A DNA stretch of 64,000 nucleotides from Hygrophila difformis. Lineage: Eukaryota; Streptophyta; Magnoliopsida; Lamiales; Acanthaceae. Within the stretch, counting starts at the first letter, position 1. Each line of letters begins with the position of its first letter. The DNA is taken from positions 14,925,086 to 14,989,085 of the forward strand of contig JAOANR010000010.1 in NCBI GenBank assembly GCA_030278955.1, in the 5' to 3' direction. Below, in pieces: positions 43,413 through 57,296 of the stretch. The notes beneath the pieces were generated by a model, which saw only the letters and a program-made list of their open reading frames with translations, had not been told where the DNA came from and ran no database searches. Both the position numbers and the translations under genes were made by a program.

Positions 43413-43618
43413 CGGCTATTTTTAAACTACTATTTTTAAACCATTACTATTTTTAAACTATTATTAATATTTTGATTATTATTTTAAATTTTAAATTATT
43501 ATTTCCATGGAAAAGAAAATTTTTATTTTTAAAACCCATGCAAAAATATATATATATGGTGCATTAAATTATTATTGGGGGGAATTATCATTTGCATGTG
43601 CATGTTGCATCTCTGATA

Positions 43619-43742
43619 TGAACTTAGAATCTTGGCGAAACTTGAACTTAGCATCTTGGCGAAACTTGAACTTAGAATCTTGGAAACTCGAACCTAGAAT
43701 CTTGGCGAATTGAACTTAGAATCTTGGCGAATATTAACCTAG
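43619..43742 (+). repeat. Tandem repeat of about 24 bp in the element F leader
   Basis: Five imperfect copies of GAACTTAGAATCTTGGCGAA, some with an ACTT extension, between the primer site and the first ORF. Confidence 0.85.
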
Positions 43743-43760
43743 ATCTCTTGCTTGCGCTAG

Positions 43761-44096
43761 ATGGCTAGTCAAGACATGATGCAGTTGATGGTCAGGATGA
43801 TGAGCGTTCATCTCGATTCCCACCAAACCCTAGAGCAAATGAAGTACCGTATGGCTCAATTGGAGGCCAATTTACATCACATGGGCAACTTGAGAGAGGC
43901 GGATCACCACCGCATAAACCAACTCGAGCGCCAAGTCCAAACCCTCACTACACAAAACTTAATACTAAAGGAATACATCGATGCCCACGGGCAAGACTTA
44001 AACACTATCTTTGACGACCTACTACCGCCGAGTTCGGAGGAGGAAGATCCGGAGGAAGATCCTGCTACCCCACCGGGAGACGTCATGAGGCACTAG
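43761..44096 (+). CDS. Small extra ORF upstream of gag in element F
   Basis: A 111-codon frame from ATG 43761 (MASQDMMQLMVRMMSVHLD). It has heptad-like Leu/Met spacing through about residue 75 (LEQMKYRMAQLEANLHHM, INQLERQVQTLTTQN) and an acidic C-terminus (PSSEEEDPEEDP), which suggests a coiled coil. It lies 260 bases before the main gag ATG in a different frame. I do not recognise a family. It could be a short accessory protein or the remains of a longer gag N-terminus, and is undamaged while gag and pol are broken. Confidence 0.5.
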   Translation: MASQDMMQLMVRMMSVHLDSHQTLEQMKYRMAQLEANLHHMGNLREADHHRINQLERQVQTLTTQNLILKEYIDAHGQDLNTIFDDLLPPSSEEEDPEEDPATPPGDVMRH

Positions 44097-44355
44097 AGAT
44101 TCTATTGTTAGACATTGTTTTGCTAGAAAAATATTTCTACTTTTGTACTAAAATTTCTTTTGAGGAAATAAAATGCCCGACTTATTTTTTTTAAAAACAA
44201 AACAAGACAAAATAAAATAAAACCCCGAAGCATACGATGCTTCTCAATCCGAACAAAGCACCACGTGCTAAATTACTACACACATATACATTCATAGAAA
44301 TTGCTTAGACTATATGCTAAATTCACCAGCCCTAATCTATCATATTTGTACCAGA

Positions 44356-45523
44356 ATGGCACCCAGAGGAAGAGGAAGAGGAAGAACTCAAACCACTCCG
44401 CAAACCACCACTGAGATACCTACTGAAACACCACCAAACGTCACTGAACCAATTCAACCTGATGAGGAACAACCCCAAGGTGCGCAGGACGCCCCCGCAC
44501 CGAACAATGTGGGCGATCGTCTTAGGACGATAGAGGAAGTGTTGATTGCGCTCGGAAATGCAAGTCAACCAGGGTCAAGCTGCGGCGGTACCTCCGCCCC
44601 AAGCTCGCCCTAACTACCTGGCGATGGTGAACCCCTACCAGCCGCCCCACTATGCTGGTGAGGAGGATCCAGCTAAACTGGAGGAATGGATCCGGACTTT
44701 TGACAAGCTGCTGGGAGCGGTCAAATGTCCGGAAGGAGAGAGGGTACATGTCGCTTCATACTACTTGGGAGGCGAAGCGGATGACTGGTGGCAAGCAACG
44801 CAAGCCAAACTGACTGAAGATGACGAGCCTTACTCGTGGATGGAGATGATGGAACTACTCAGGGATCGATTCTATCCCTTGAGTACCAAAGCTGCCATGT
44901 ACGAAGAATTCCTGTCACTGAAGCAAGGAAGCCAAACGGTGCAAGAATACTACACACGCTTCAAGGAGCTGGTGAGGTTCGCACCAAGGCTAGTGCCTAC
45001 TGATGCGGAAAAGGCACAGAAGTTCGAGATGGGACTGAACCTGTCTGTGCGCGAAGTGATCGCGGGGGTACACTACCCCGATTTGCAAGCCGTATACGAT
45101 TGCGCTGTAGCGGTAGCACGCGTGCAGCAGCTGAAAAGAAGGGTGAGTGGGGAGTCCAGCAGGGGTCCTCAAGACAAGAGAAGTCGAGATTCACGAAACG
45201 AGAACAACACTGGAAGGAACGAGCAGCGCCGAGGGTCGAATAGGCCCCAACAAAACAACACTGGGAGGAGGTTCAATCAAGAAGATCCGGTACCGCCTTG
45301 CCCGCGATGTGGACGACCACACCTGGCAAGGGGATGCCCGCAACAAGGCGCCTGTTACCGATGCGGTCGAATGGGTCACGTTCGACGGGATTGTCGAACT
45401 AGGCTCGAGAACATAACGAAGAGGGACGATTTGGTCGCGGGGCAAGAACAGCCTCAAAACCAAAACGGGCGAAACGGCAATAACCAAGGGTACAGACCCC
45501 CTCAAAATAGGCCGCAAAACTAG
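44356..45523 (+). pseudogene. gag: Element F gag with zinc knuckles, one frameshift
   Basis: It starts at ATG 44356 (MAPRGRGRGRTQTT), an Arg/Gly then Pro/Thr-rich N-terminus. Near 44550 the frame shifts by one base; the capsid core continues in the other frame (YLAMVNPYQPPHYAG, ASYYLGGEADDWWQ, RDRFYPLS, EFLSLKQGSQTVQEYY). Then come a basic stretch, a CPRCGRPHLARGC motif and a CCHC knuckle CYRCGRMGHVRRDC that binds element RNA. TAG 45521-45523 ends the frame although coding-like sequence continues in frame into the protease, so gag-pol was one polyprotein broken by a C-to-T-type stop (CAG to TAG). Confidence 0.88.
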
Positions 45524-47481
45524 AACCAGAACCAACGACCTCCGCCCCCACAGAATCAAAACCAGCAACAAAATCAGCAGCCGAATGCGAATCAGCAGGG
45601 CAATCAGGGACGCCCTATGGGGAGGCTGAACGTGGTGAACCAAGCGGACGTGCCTGTGCAAGGAGAAGTGATGGCAGGTACATTTCTCGTTTTGAATACA
45701 CCCCTTAGAATTTTATTTGATTCCGGAGCTCAATTATTGCATCAAGGATAGTGCCTGAGTTAGATCTACCTAAGTGCGAGAGAATTAGCTTAGGAATTCA
45801 ATTGCCTTCTGGAGAAGTAGTGTCTTGCTCTAAGCGATATAACGGAATTCCTATAGTGATAAAGAACGTAGAATTCTTCGCGAACTTGGTAGAATTTAAC
45901 TTAAGAGACTTTGACATCATACTGGGGATGGATTGGCTATCCCAGTATAAAGCGGTGATCGAATGCCAAAAGCAAAAGATCACCTTGTCAAAAAGTAGGG
46001 GAAAGAGAGTTATCTTTTACTCTCAGCCCCCTAAGAAAAGTAACAAAATCGTTAGCGCACTTAAACTAAGTAACTTGATGCGTAAGGGGTATGAACTATA
46101 TGCGTGCTATGTGCACAACCTTGAGGCGGAAGAGAACAAGGTTGATAGCATACCAGTGGTAAGAGAATACCCGGACGTGTTCCCTGAAGACGTTCTGGGC
46201 ATGCCACCTGAGAGAGATCTTGAATTCACGATAGATCTCATTCCGGGGACAGAGCCTGTCTCAAAAGCTCCGTACCGGATGGCACCACTGGAAATGAAGG
46301 AGTTAAAGGAACAGCTCGAGGAGTTATTGGGAAAAGGTTACATAAGACCGAGTACGTCCCCTTGGGGAGCACCGGTTTTGTTTGTCAAGAAGAAAGACGG
46401 AGGACTACGTCTTTGCATAGATTACCGAGGACTAAACCAAGTGACCATTAAGAATAAATACCCCCTTCCGAGAATAGAGGATCTGTTTGATCAACTGAAG
46501 GGAGCTTCAGTATTCTCGAAGATCGATTTGCGATCTGGGTATCATCAATTGAGGATCGCCGAGAAGGACATTCCGAAGACGGCATTTCGAACGCGATATG
46601 GCCATTACGAGTTCACAGTGTTATCCTTCGGGTTAACAAATGCTCCGGCCATGTTCATGAATCTCATGAACAACGTGTTCCGAGAATTGTTAAACCAGTG
46701 TGTCGTAGTGTTCATCGACGACATCCTGATCTACTCGAAGAGCGAGGAAGAGCAGGCAAAACACTTACATCAAGTGTTAGAAATCTTGCGAAGAAATCAG
46801 CTATACGGCAAATTGTCCAAATGTGACTTCTGGCTGAATGAAGTGGCATTCCTCGGACACATAGTATCCGCTGATGGAGTATCAGTGGATCCGGCAAAAG
46901 CTTCTGCCGTAACTGAATGGGCAACTCCGAAAAGTCCAACGGAAATAAGGAGTTTCCTTGGATTAGCCGGATATTATAGACGATTTGTGAAGGACTTTTC
47001 AAGGATTGCACGTCCTTTGACCCAGCTACTAAAGAAAGGAGCAAAATACGAGTGGACCGAAGCTTGTGAGATTGCGTTTCAAGAGCTGAAGAAACGACTC
47101 ACAACCACACCCGTATTAACACTACCATCAGAGAATGGTGACTTCGAAGTATATAGCGATGCTTCGAAGGAAGGTTTAGGTTGTGTCTTGATGCAAGACT
47201 CGAGGGTCGTAGCCTATGCATCACGCCAATTGAAACCTCACGAGGAAAATTATCCGACACATGACCTGGAGTTGGCAGCGGTCGTTTTCGCTCTAAAGAT
47301 ATGGAGACATTATCTTTATGGGCGGAAGTGTCGAATGTTCACCGACCACAAGAGCTTGAAATATATATTCACTCAGAAGGAGTTGAATTTGAGACAGCGA
47401 AGGTGGTTGGAACTCATTAAGGACCACGATTTAGAGATAGCATACCACGAGGGGAAGGCGAATGTGGTACCGATGCCCTAA
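45524..47481 (+). pseudogene. pol: Element F protease, reverse transcriptase and RNase H
   Basis: After the TAG at 45521 the frame has a Gln/Asn linker and the protease motif ILFDSGA, then a single-base frameshift near 45732. The main open frame is 45751-47481. It encodes protease flap sequence ([18 protein letters not shown]), RT motifs [23 protein letters not shown] (about residue 255) and [10 protein letters not shown] (about 321) with both catalytic Asp regions intact, and RNase [16 protein letters not shown] (about 466) plus [10 protein letters not shown]. Another one-base loss near 47466, inside the conserved NVVADALSR-type region, ends the frame; integrase continues from 47499 in another frame. 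Confidence 0.9.
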
Positions 47482-47498
47482 GTCGGAAAACCCAACAC

Positions 47499-49076
47499 GT
47501 GACAAACTCGTTGGTAATTCCGCCGGCATTGTACATGGATTTGGCAAGATTGGAGTTAGAACTTGTGCATCCTGGCACAGTGAGAGAAACGGTCAATGCC
47601 ATGGTCGTAGAAACTCCAATATTAGACGAGATTCGACTCGCTCAACCGGGCGACCCGAAACTCGAGAAGATAAAAGGGTATATTGCCGAAGGAAAGGCAA
47701 TAGGATTTGCTGTCCACGAGGATGGAAGCATCCGTTTTAAAGGTAGATGGTGTGTGCCTCTTAAATGTGCCGAGTTAAAGCAAAGGTTGATGGAGGAAGG
47801 GCACAACACGCCATATTCCGTACATCCCGGAGGTGACAAGCTATACAAAGATCTGAAGAAGATCTATTGGTGGTCGGGAATGAAGAAGGAAGTGGCGAAC
47901 TTCGTGGCAAGATGTCTCACCTGCCAAAAGGTTAAGGCAGTGCGACATAAACCCTTAGGATTGATGCAACCACTAGAGATTCCAAGTTGGAAGTGGGATA
48001 GCATCTCAATGGACTTTGTCTCGGGATTACCCCGATCACCTAAAGGCATGAACAAGATTTGGGTGATTGTGGATAGGCTAACGAAGACAGCCATATTTAT
48101 CCCAATGAAAGACACGTGGACTATGGACCAATTGGCCCGAGCCTACATTGATAATGTGGTACGACGACATGGAGTACCACATGATATCATTTCCGATAGA
48201 GACAGTAGATTTGTCTCTCATTTCTGGACGGAGTTACAAAAAGCTCTCGGTACTCAAATCAAAATGAGCACCGCATTCCACCCGATGACGGATGGACAAA
48301 CCGAGAGGACAATCCAAACACTAGAAGACATGCTGAGAGCATGTGTGTTGGAATTCAAAGGAAATTGGGAATCTCATTTACCCTTGATTGAGTTTTCCTA
48401 TAATAATAGTTACCATGCTAGTATCGGCATGGCACCTTTCGAGGCATTGTATGGACGAAAGTGCCGAAGCCCTTTGAGCTGGGAAGAAAACGATAAGTCC
48501 ATGGTAGTGGGACCACAACTTATCGAAGACATGGCTCAACAAATCATAGTGATCCAAGGGAAGATGAAAGCCGCTCAAGACCGTCAAAAGAGTTATGCCG
48601 ACGTGAGACAACGAGACCTAGAATTTCAAGTGGGAGATAGGGTCATGCTAAAGATATCACCCATGAAGGGGGTGATGCGCTTTGGCAAACGAGGGAAGTT
48701 AAGTCCTCGATACATAGGACCTTACGAAATTCTAGAACGAGTCGGAACTCTAGCCTACCGATTGGCTTTACCGCCACACTTAGATAGAGTTCATAATGTC
48801 TTCCATGTCTCGCAACTAAAGAAGTATGTGCCGGACCCGACACATGTACTTCAACCGGAGATAATTGAGCTAGACGAAGATTTGACTTACGAAGAAGTCC
48901 CAGTGCGTATTCTCGATACTAAGGAACGAGTAACGAGGAACAAAACCATCAAAATGATCAAGGTTCTTTGGTCAAACCACGAAAGTGAGACGGCAACTTG
49001 GGAAGTAGAATCCGACATGAGAGAACGATACCCGACGTTGTTCCAAACCGATTCCGACACAGTTATGGGGACATAA
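47499..49076 (+). CDS. pol: Element F integrase with chromodomain
   Basis: 525 codons, open to TAA-type termination after VMGT; the frame continues from RNase H across the frameshift near 47466, so the first Met is only nominal. The HHCC zinc finger is at about residues 109-142 (HPGGDKLYKDL to CLTCQK). The catalytic core has SMDFVSGLP, ISDRDSRFVSHF and GQTERTIQTLED. A GPY/F module follows ([15 protein letters not shown]), and at the C-terminus a chromodomain-like segment, VPVRILDTKERVTRNKTI with VLWSNHESETATWEVE. Chromodomains guide chromovirus integration to heterochromatin marks. Confidence 0.92.
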   Translation: MTNSLVIPPALYMDLARLELELVHPGTVRETVNAMVVETPILDEIRLAQPGDPKLEKIKGYIAEGKAIGFAVHEDGSIRFKGRWCVPLKCAELKQRLMEEGHNTPYSVHPGGDKLYKDLKKIYWWSGMKKEVANFVARCLTCQKVKAVRHKPLGLMQPLEIPSWKWDSISMDFVSGLPRSPKGMNKIWVIVDRLTKTAIFIPMKDTWTMDQLARAYIDNVVRRHGVPHDIISDRDSRFVSHFWTELQKALGTQIKMSTAFHPMTDGQTERTIQTLEDMLRACVLEFKGNWESHLPLIEFSYNNSYHASIGMAPFEALYGRKCRSPLSWEENDKSMVVGPQLIEDMAQQIIVIQGKMKAAQDRQKSYADVRQRDLEFQVGDRVMLKISPMKGVMRFGKRGKLSPRYIGPYEILERVGTLAYRLALPPHLDRVHNVFHVSQLKKYVPDPTHVLQPEIIELDEDLTYEEVPVRILDTKERVTRNKTIKMIKVLWSNHESETATWEVESDMRERYPTLFQTDSDTVMGT

Positions 49077-49305
49077 CTGCAATCTTAAGGGGGAGAGGAT
49101 GTCATACCCCCTAATTTTTCGTGCATTTTTGTAAACTTTTGAACTACGTTATGGCTTGATCCCTTTACCGGGTACGTAGGCAGCTTAGAAGTTTTAATTC
49201 TAAGTCCAGTCACAACATAATAAAACAAACACAAGACCTTAGCACGAGACGAGAAAAGCCGAAACACAACTTCGAGGACGAAGTTGATTCTTAAGGAGGA
49301 TAGAC
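49077..49305 (+). repeat. Element F 3' region with two PPT/LTR-start-like strings
   Basis: AAGGGGGAGAGGA is followed by TGTCATACCCCC at 49100, and 206 bases later AAGGAGGATAGAC by the true LTR start TGTAATACCCG at 49306. The first is the more canonical polypurine tract, so the region looks like a duplication of the PPT and LTR-start junction. Confidence 0.7.
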
Positions 49306-51900
49306 TGTAATACCCGAGAATTTTCCAACATAAAATAAAACAATAATTAAATAAATAAATAATAAATAAAATAAATACTATAATAAATAAACAAATCCAG
49401 CAAATAAAAGAAACAAATAAAGATAAGGAAATGAGAAATGAGATTTTTACTTAAAAAGGAATTAAAGGAATTTAATTAAATAAAAGGATGGATAAATGGT
49501 ACACCAAAACCCGACACTAATGAACTCGAGTATTCGAGTCCAAAACATCCAATTAGACTGAGAATAAAATTAGAGAGAAAGTATGAACCCGAATATACCC
49601 CGGAAATCGGAATTCGGGAGCATAGAGGGATAGAAACCCGAAAGAGAGGCGGAAAAGCACGACGGATCGCACGACCCGCCCGGACCGAAGTCCAGGCGAA
49701 GTCGGCGCGGTGGCCGCGCGGTGAAGTGGCTTTAGCGCGCCACGACCGCGCCGCTTCACAGGTTCGTTTGTTGCGTGAATCTCTCGCCCGAACGCAGATT
49801 TTTCGACTTTCGGTTGAACATCTCTCGACTCCAGACTTTTAGGTCGGTTGTGGACGCCCTAGGGATTGAGAATTCTATAAATAAGCCCCTTGGGAGCCCC
49901 AAACAAGTTTACAAAACCCTACAACCTCCTATACGTTCGAAACCCTAAATTCGGAGTCGACGGAAAGCACCAAACGGAGGCAGCAGCTTGGACGAAAATC
50001 CAAGGTCTCCAAACGTTGTGGTAAGCTCTAGTCCAATAAATCTTTTCACGTTTCAATCCGAAAACGGATTCTAACTTCGATTCTTTTCTTTCTACACCCC
50101 GTATCGAATCTAGATCGTAGAACCCGACGAACGGAGAGGAGAAACGGTGATCTGGAAGCCACGCCTCCGAACTAGACATTCCCGACGTTCATAGACACTG
50201 TAAGTTAACCTTACATGGTTTTGGGAGATTTTAAAACATTCGAAACCTAAAAGATTCAACAAGAACCATAAATCTGTCCACTTTTGTTTTTCTACCGACG
50301 CAACAGATTTGGTGAATTTTTCCGACCCTTAAAACGAACTCAAACGGAAAAACTTAAAACACAAAAAACGTTCCTAAGACTTAGACCTAGCTACTGTAAA
50401 TATTTGAGAATTTTTGGAGTTGATTTGATATGTGAAAACCCGTTGAAACCGAACTGTTGGATTCTAGATCTTGAAATCTTGGACAGAACTTAGGAATGAT
50501 CTTGATCACGTTTTTGACATAGGATCTATGCTGTTTTAGATCTTTGGCCAAACATGAAAGTTGTAGATAAATGTCTTAAGATGATCCCTGTCAAATTTCA
50601 TTGAATTTGGAGTTGAATTGATATGGTAGAATTTGAAATCTTTAAACTGTGATGTATTAAACTCGGACAGATTTCTTCTTATGCGAAAATTGGCGATTTT
50701 GACCTACTTAGGTATCTCGGATTGAAAAGGTTAAAACACGAAAGTTGTAGATCTTGATGTTTCCGAGTGAGATATGAAATTTTGGAATTTTTGGAATTAA
50801 ATCTGATTTTAGACGAATTTTGGAGTAAACTGTGATTTACCGAACGAAATCTTGAAATCTTGTTGAAACATGGATTTAACCTTTAGGGTTGAAACGAATC
50901 GAGATATTATTTCTAAATTAATGCAATGGAAGGCAGATTTTAAAAATTAAATCCCCTTACAAACTTGATAAATTAAAATTAGGGGTGAGTGCTCTGCAGG
51001 GTGCCCCCTAACGATTCACTTCGTGCCGTAATGGACGATGGTGACCCCGCGCGCTAAATTTGAGATATGGATTGCCTAAATGGCGAAACTTAGAGCCTAC
51101 ACTCTCGTGAATATCCGTATGGGTTTCCCGAGGCTCCGGAGTGGTACTGGGTATGGCTGATACGGTTGCGGCCGCCGGGCTACCGGCTAAACTTGTTGAC
51201 ATCGCGATTTTTATCGTGAAACTTTGAAATACCAAATCGGGAATGTAATGGGGATTCTAAATTAAATTAAACTAGATTAAATGATATTGTTGTCAAATTA
51301 AATTATTTAAATGCTTTATTTAAATTATGGCTATTATCTTGAACCATGTGATATGTGTTATTAAATAGAGCCTGAGATGAATTATGCTATTGGATATGGA
51401 TTAGATGAAACTAAATATTATGTTATTATCATGCTTTTGTTAAATTATTAAATTTGTGGCTTTTAAACCCTACGATCATGCATGTGTTAACTTACTCAGC
51501 AATTTTGCTGACCAAAACTATTTTTATTCCTTTCCTTACAGAATATGTGGAATGAGCATGTGTGAGCACGACCCATGCATGGGATTTTGGGGATTGTTAT
51601 TTCGCTTTTCAATTTCGTACTTAGACTATATTATGAACGGGCCTGTTTAACCCGTGTGTTGGCCATGTCGGCCCTTTTTATATTTTCCGCTGCGATACTG
51701 TACTAAACTAAATATTTCCGCTGCGCTATGCTATTATTATTTTTGAATTATATTGTACGGGCTATTTTGAATGCTTGAAATGTTTTAAATACTGCAATAC
51801 CTAGCCTTGCATCTCGTTAGTAAGCTCGGAGAAACCGTGTCTACTAGGGAGATGTGGCGGTGACATCCCGACCTGGGTGACCAAAAACCGGGGTGTTACA
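49306..51900 (+). repeat. 3' LTR of element F
   Basis: 2595 bp, one base longer than the 5' LTR in an AAATA run near 49370. Ends GGGTGTTACA before TAAAT. Confidence 0.94.
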
Positions 51901-51905
51901 TAAAT

Positions 51906-53836
<1,931 letters not shown>

Positions 53837-53850
53837 TCCCTCCCCCCTTA
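53837..53850 (-). other. Polypurine tract of element D
   Basis: On the minus strand TAAGGGGGGAGGGA directly precedes the LTR start TGTAACGACCCG. Confidence 0.88.
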
Positions 53851-53921
53851 CGATCATTTCGTCCCCGAAATGCACATTCAAGAACATGATCAAAGCGAAA
53901 AAGAAAGGGAACAATGCTACC

Positions 53922-56174
53922 TCAAAGTGACGGAGTCAAGTCCAAGTTCGGGTACTTCAGCTTCATATGCTCCTCGGTTTCCCAAGTAGCATCCTCAGCC
54001 CCATGCCTAGACCAAAACACCTTAACCATCGGGATGGTTTTGTGCCTCAGAACCCTTTCCTTTGCATCAATCACCCGAACTGGATACTCCTCATACTCAA
54101 GACTTGCATCCAACTCAATCTCATCACGCTGGATAATCTTAGATGGGTCAGATACGAACTTCCGGAGTTGAGAAACATGAAAAACATCATGAGCTCGACC
54201 CACTTCAGCTGGTAAAGCCAACCTATAAGCCACTTTACCAACTCTCTTAACAGTCTCATAGGGTCCAATGTATCTCGGGCTCAACTTGCCCTTCTTGCCG
54301 AACCGGCGTACCCCTTTCATAGGCGATACCCGCAACAATACCCTATCACCAACCTCGAACTTCACATCTCGTCGAGCTAAGTCAGCATAGCTCTTTTGTC
54401 TGTCTTGATCCTCTTTCATTCGATCCCTGATGACTCTCACCACCTCAACAGTCTGCTCAATCATTTCAGGACCCACATTCACTTTATATGTTGGATCATT
54501 CCAACACAAGGGACTCCTGCACCTTCTCCCATACAACGCCTCGAAGGGAGCCATACCAATACTCGCATGATAACTGTTATTGTAACTAAACTCGACCAAA
54601 CTGAGATGATTCTCCCAACTACCCTGAAAGTCCAGTGCAGACGCTCGCAACATATCCTCTAAAGTCCTAATGGTCCTCTCTGTCTGACCATTTGACTGAG
54701 GATGCCATGCAGTACTCATGCCAATCTGCGTGTCAAATGCTGCCTGCACATCCTTCCAAAACTTGGACAGAAATCTGGAATCCCGGTCAGACACAATCTC
54801 CCTGGGAATCCCAAACCTTTTAACAACATGCTGAATATAAGCCTGTGTAAGCTGGCTCATACTCCATGTCAGTCTCATAGGTATGAACACTGCACTCTTT
54901 GTCAATCGATCTACCACTACCCAGATAGTGTCCATCTTCCTCATCGTCTGAGGCAATCCTGTCACGAAATCCATGGAAATGGATTCCCACTTCCATTCGA
55001 GCATTGCTAGAGGCTGTACCAAACCCATCGGCCTCATGTGCTCAACCTTCACTCGCTGACAGGTTGCACACTTAGCCACATATTCAACTATCTCTCTCTT
55101 CATGTTGTTCCACCAATAAGTCTGTCGGATGTCCTTATACATCTTTGTGACCCCTGGGTGCACAGAATAAGGAGTCGTGTGGGCTTCATCCATGACCTTT
55201 CTCTTCAGGTCATCACAACACTCCGGAATGCACCATCTGTCACCATATCTCACCATGCCCCCATCAACAATTCTGAAATCCGGAGCCTTACCATCCTGAA
55301 TCTTCTGTCTCAATACTATCATCTCCCTGCTATCATGCTGACTGGCAAATATCTCATCAATCAAACAAGATGCAGTAACTAGCATGTTTAAAGTGTGCTG
55401 AACAGAGCCAACATGAACTACCTGAACCTCAAGTTTAAGGAGTTCCCTACGCCATTCCGGCATCAACCCCAAGCATGCCCCTGAATGATGATCCTTTCTG
55501 CTCAAAGCATCCGCCACCCGGTTCGCCTTTCCCTCAATGTACTGAATATCGGTGTCATAGTCCTGCAACAACTCCATCCACCTCCTCTGTCTGCCACTCA
55601 TGTGGTCTGAGGTGTACAAACACTTCAGATTCTTATGATCTGAATAAATTCTACACTTTGCCCCATAAAAATAGTGTCTCCAGATTTTCAGAGCATGCAC
55701 TACCGCTGCCATCTCCAAATCATGGGTCGGATAGTTCTGCTCATGAGGCTTAAGCTTTCGAGATGCATAAGCAATCACCATCCCATTCTGCATCAACACA
55801 CAACCTAAACCCTTAAGTGACGCATCCGTGTAAACTTCATACTCGCCTGAATCATCAGGTAGTACCAAAACATGTGCCTCTGTCACTTTCTTCTTTAACA
55901 GTTCGAATGCCTGCTCACAATCATCATCCCATCTAAATCTGACATATTTTCTCAACAATCTCGTCAGAGGTCTAGCAGTACTAGAGAACCCCTCAATGAA
56001 TCCGTGGTAGTAGCCAACAAGACCCAGGAAACTCCGAATCTCTCCCACATTCTTCGGGGCTTGCCACTTCAGTACCGCTTCCACCTTAGCAGGGTCAACT
56101 GCAATACCCTCACCAGAAACAATGTGTCCTAGAAAAGACACCTTCTCCAACCAAAATTCACATTTAGAGAGCAT
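53922..56174 (-). CDS. pol: Element D RNase H, integrase and chromodomain
   Basis: A 750-codon minus-strand frame continuing the polymerase after a one-base frameshift near 56170 (the CTG/ATG at its start is nominal). It holds the RT thumb ([16 protein letters not shown]), RNase H ([36 protein letters not shown]), integrase HHCC ([11 protein letters not shown] to CATCQRVK), and DDE core ([34 protein letters not shown]). GPY/F ([15 protein letters not shown]) and a chromodomain-like end ([26 protein letters not shown]) follow. No lesion is seen inside this frame. The stop is close to the polypurine tract, as expected. Confidence 0.92.
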   Translation of the reverse strand: MLSKCEFWLEKVSFLGHIVSGEGIAVDPAKVEAVLKWQAPKNVGEIRSFLGLVGYYHGFIEGFSSTARPLTRLLRKYVRFRWDDDCEQAFELLKKKVTEAHVLVLPDDSGEYEVYTDASLKGLGCVLMQNGMVIAYASRKLKPHEQNYPTHDLEMAAVVHALKIWRHYFYGAKCRIYSDHKNLKCLYTSDHMSGRQRRWMELLQDYDTDIQYIEGKANRVADALSRKDHHSGACLGLMPEWRRELLKLEVQVVHVGSVQHTLNMLVTASCLIDEIFASQHDSREMIVLRQKIQDGKAPDFRIVDGGMVRYGDRWCIPECCDDLKRKVMDEAHTTPYSVHPGVTKMYKDIRQTYWWNNMKREIVEYVAKCATCQRVKVEHMRPMGLVQPLAMLEWKWESISMDFVTGLPQTMRKMDTIWVVVDRLTKSAVFIPMRLTWSMSQLTQAYIQHVVKRFGIPREIVSDRDSRFLSKFWKDVQAAFDTQIGMSTAWHPQSNGQTERTIRTLEDMLRASALDFQGSWENHLSLVEFSYNNSYHASIGMAPFEALYGRRCRSPLCWNDPTYKVNVGPEMIEQTVEVVRVIRDRMKEDQDRQKSYADLARRDVKFEVGDRVLLRVSPMKGVRRFGKKGKLSPRYIGPYETVKRVGKVAYRLALPAEVGRAHDVFHVSQLRKFVSDPSKIIQRDEIELDASLEYEEYPVRVIDAKERVLRHKTIPMVKVFWSRHGAEDATWETEEHMKLKYPNLDLTPSL

Positions 56175-57296
56175 ATAGCTTATGCTCTCGCAATGTGTTC
56201 AACACTGTCCTTAGATGACCGGCATGTGCCTCACGAGTCGGCGAATAGACCAGAATATCGTTTATAAACACAACCACGCACACATCCAGCAGGGGACGGA
56301 ATACCCTATGCATAAGATCCATGAATATCGCTGGTGCATTAGTCAAACCAAAAGGCATGACCGTGAATTCAAAGTGTCCATAACGAGTTCTGAATGTTGT
56401 CTTAGGCCTATCAGCCTCTGCCACCCTTATCTGATGGTAGCCCGATCTCAAATTAATCTTACTGAACACACTGGCTCCTCTCAGTTGATCAAACAGGTCC
56501 TCAATCCGAGGTAGAGGGTACTTGTTCTTCACCGTGATTCGGTTCAAACCCCTGTAGTCAATGCACATCCTCATCGACCCATCCTTCTTCTTAACAAACA
56601 GCACAGGAGCTCCCCAAGGCGAGCTACTCGGCTGGATATACCCCTTACTAGTAAGCTCATTCAACTCTTTCAATTCAGCAGGAGCCGTCCGGTAAGGAGC
56701 CATAGAAATAGGAGCTGCATCAGGCATCAGCTCGATAGTAAAATCAATCTCCCGAGCAGGTGGGAGACCAGGAATCTCATCGGGAAATACATCCCCGAAC
56801 TCAGAGACAACAGGGACACTTGAAGCAGCATGGACCTCTGCTCGAAGATCCCTCATTTGCCACAGGGAAAGAGAACAACCCCTGCGCATCAAATCACATA
56901 ACGTAGCAACCGAAACCACACTAATAGCAGGTGGAATCAAAGAAGGTCGGTAAGAGACATACTTACCGAGAGGATCTCGGAAGGAAATACGTGGAATACC
57001 ATAATCGATAACAGCACGGTGGCGAGTCAGCCAATCCATACCCAAAATTACGTCAAAGTCAGCCAGACTAAAAACCACCAAGTCGGCTCTGAACTCACGG
57101 CCTTCGATGCTCAATACTGCATCTCGCCATATGTAATCACTACGAATGATATCGCCTAAAGGCAAGGAAACAGGCATCTGGTAGGGCACCAACGGTCCTA
57201 CTCCATGCTCCCGCACAAATCGCAAAGCCACGAACGAACACGAGGCTCCCGAATCAAATAATTCTAAGGCATAGTGATTCGAAACAGTAATAGTAC
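56164..57296 (-). pseudogene. pol: Element D protease and reverse transcriptase, catalytic residues lost
   Basis: Read from 57296, just after the predicted intron. Protease motif [13 protein letters not shown] and [18 protein letters not shown] are intact. RT has [19 protein letters not shown], but motif A reads [12 protein letters not shown] (Asn for the first catalytic Asp, near 56455) and motif C reads [11 protein letters not shown] (Asn-Asp instead of Asp-Asp, near 56265). Both are G-to-A changes on the coding strand, so the enzyme should be dead. The frame ends at 56164 from a frameshift next to the RNase H frame. The open frame upstream of 57296 (to 57420) reads through the intron. Confidence 0.88.

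Larger units (their letters stand above)
40803..51900 (+). mobile_element. Element F: Tekay-like chromovirus inserted in the LTR of D
   Basis: 11,098 bp with LTRs of 2594 and 2595 bp, a tRNA-iMet primer site, gag with a zinc knuckle, pol with a C-terminal chromodomain and a polypurine tract, flanked by perfect TAAAT duplications (40798-40802, 51901-51905). The LTRs differ by roughly 25 bases by eye (about 1%). The coding region has two or three frameshifts and one stop, so this copy is not autonomous despite its recent insertion. Confidence 0.95.
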
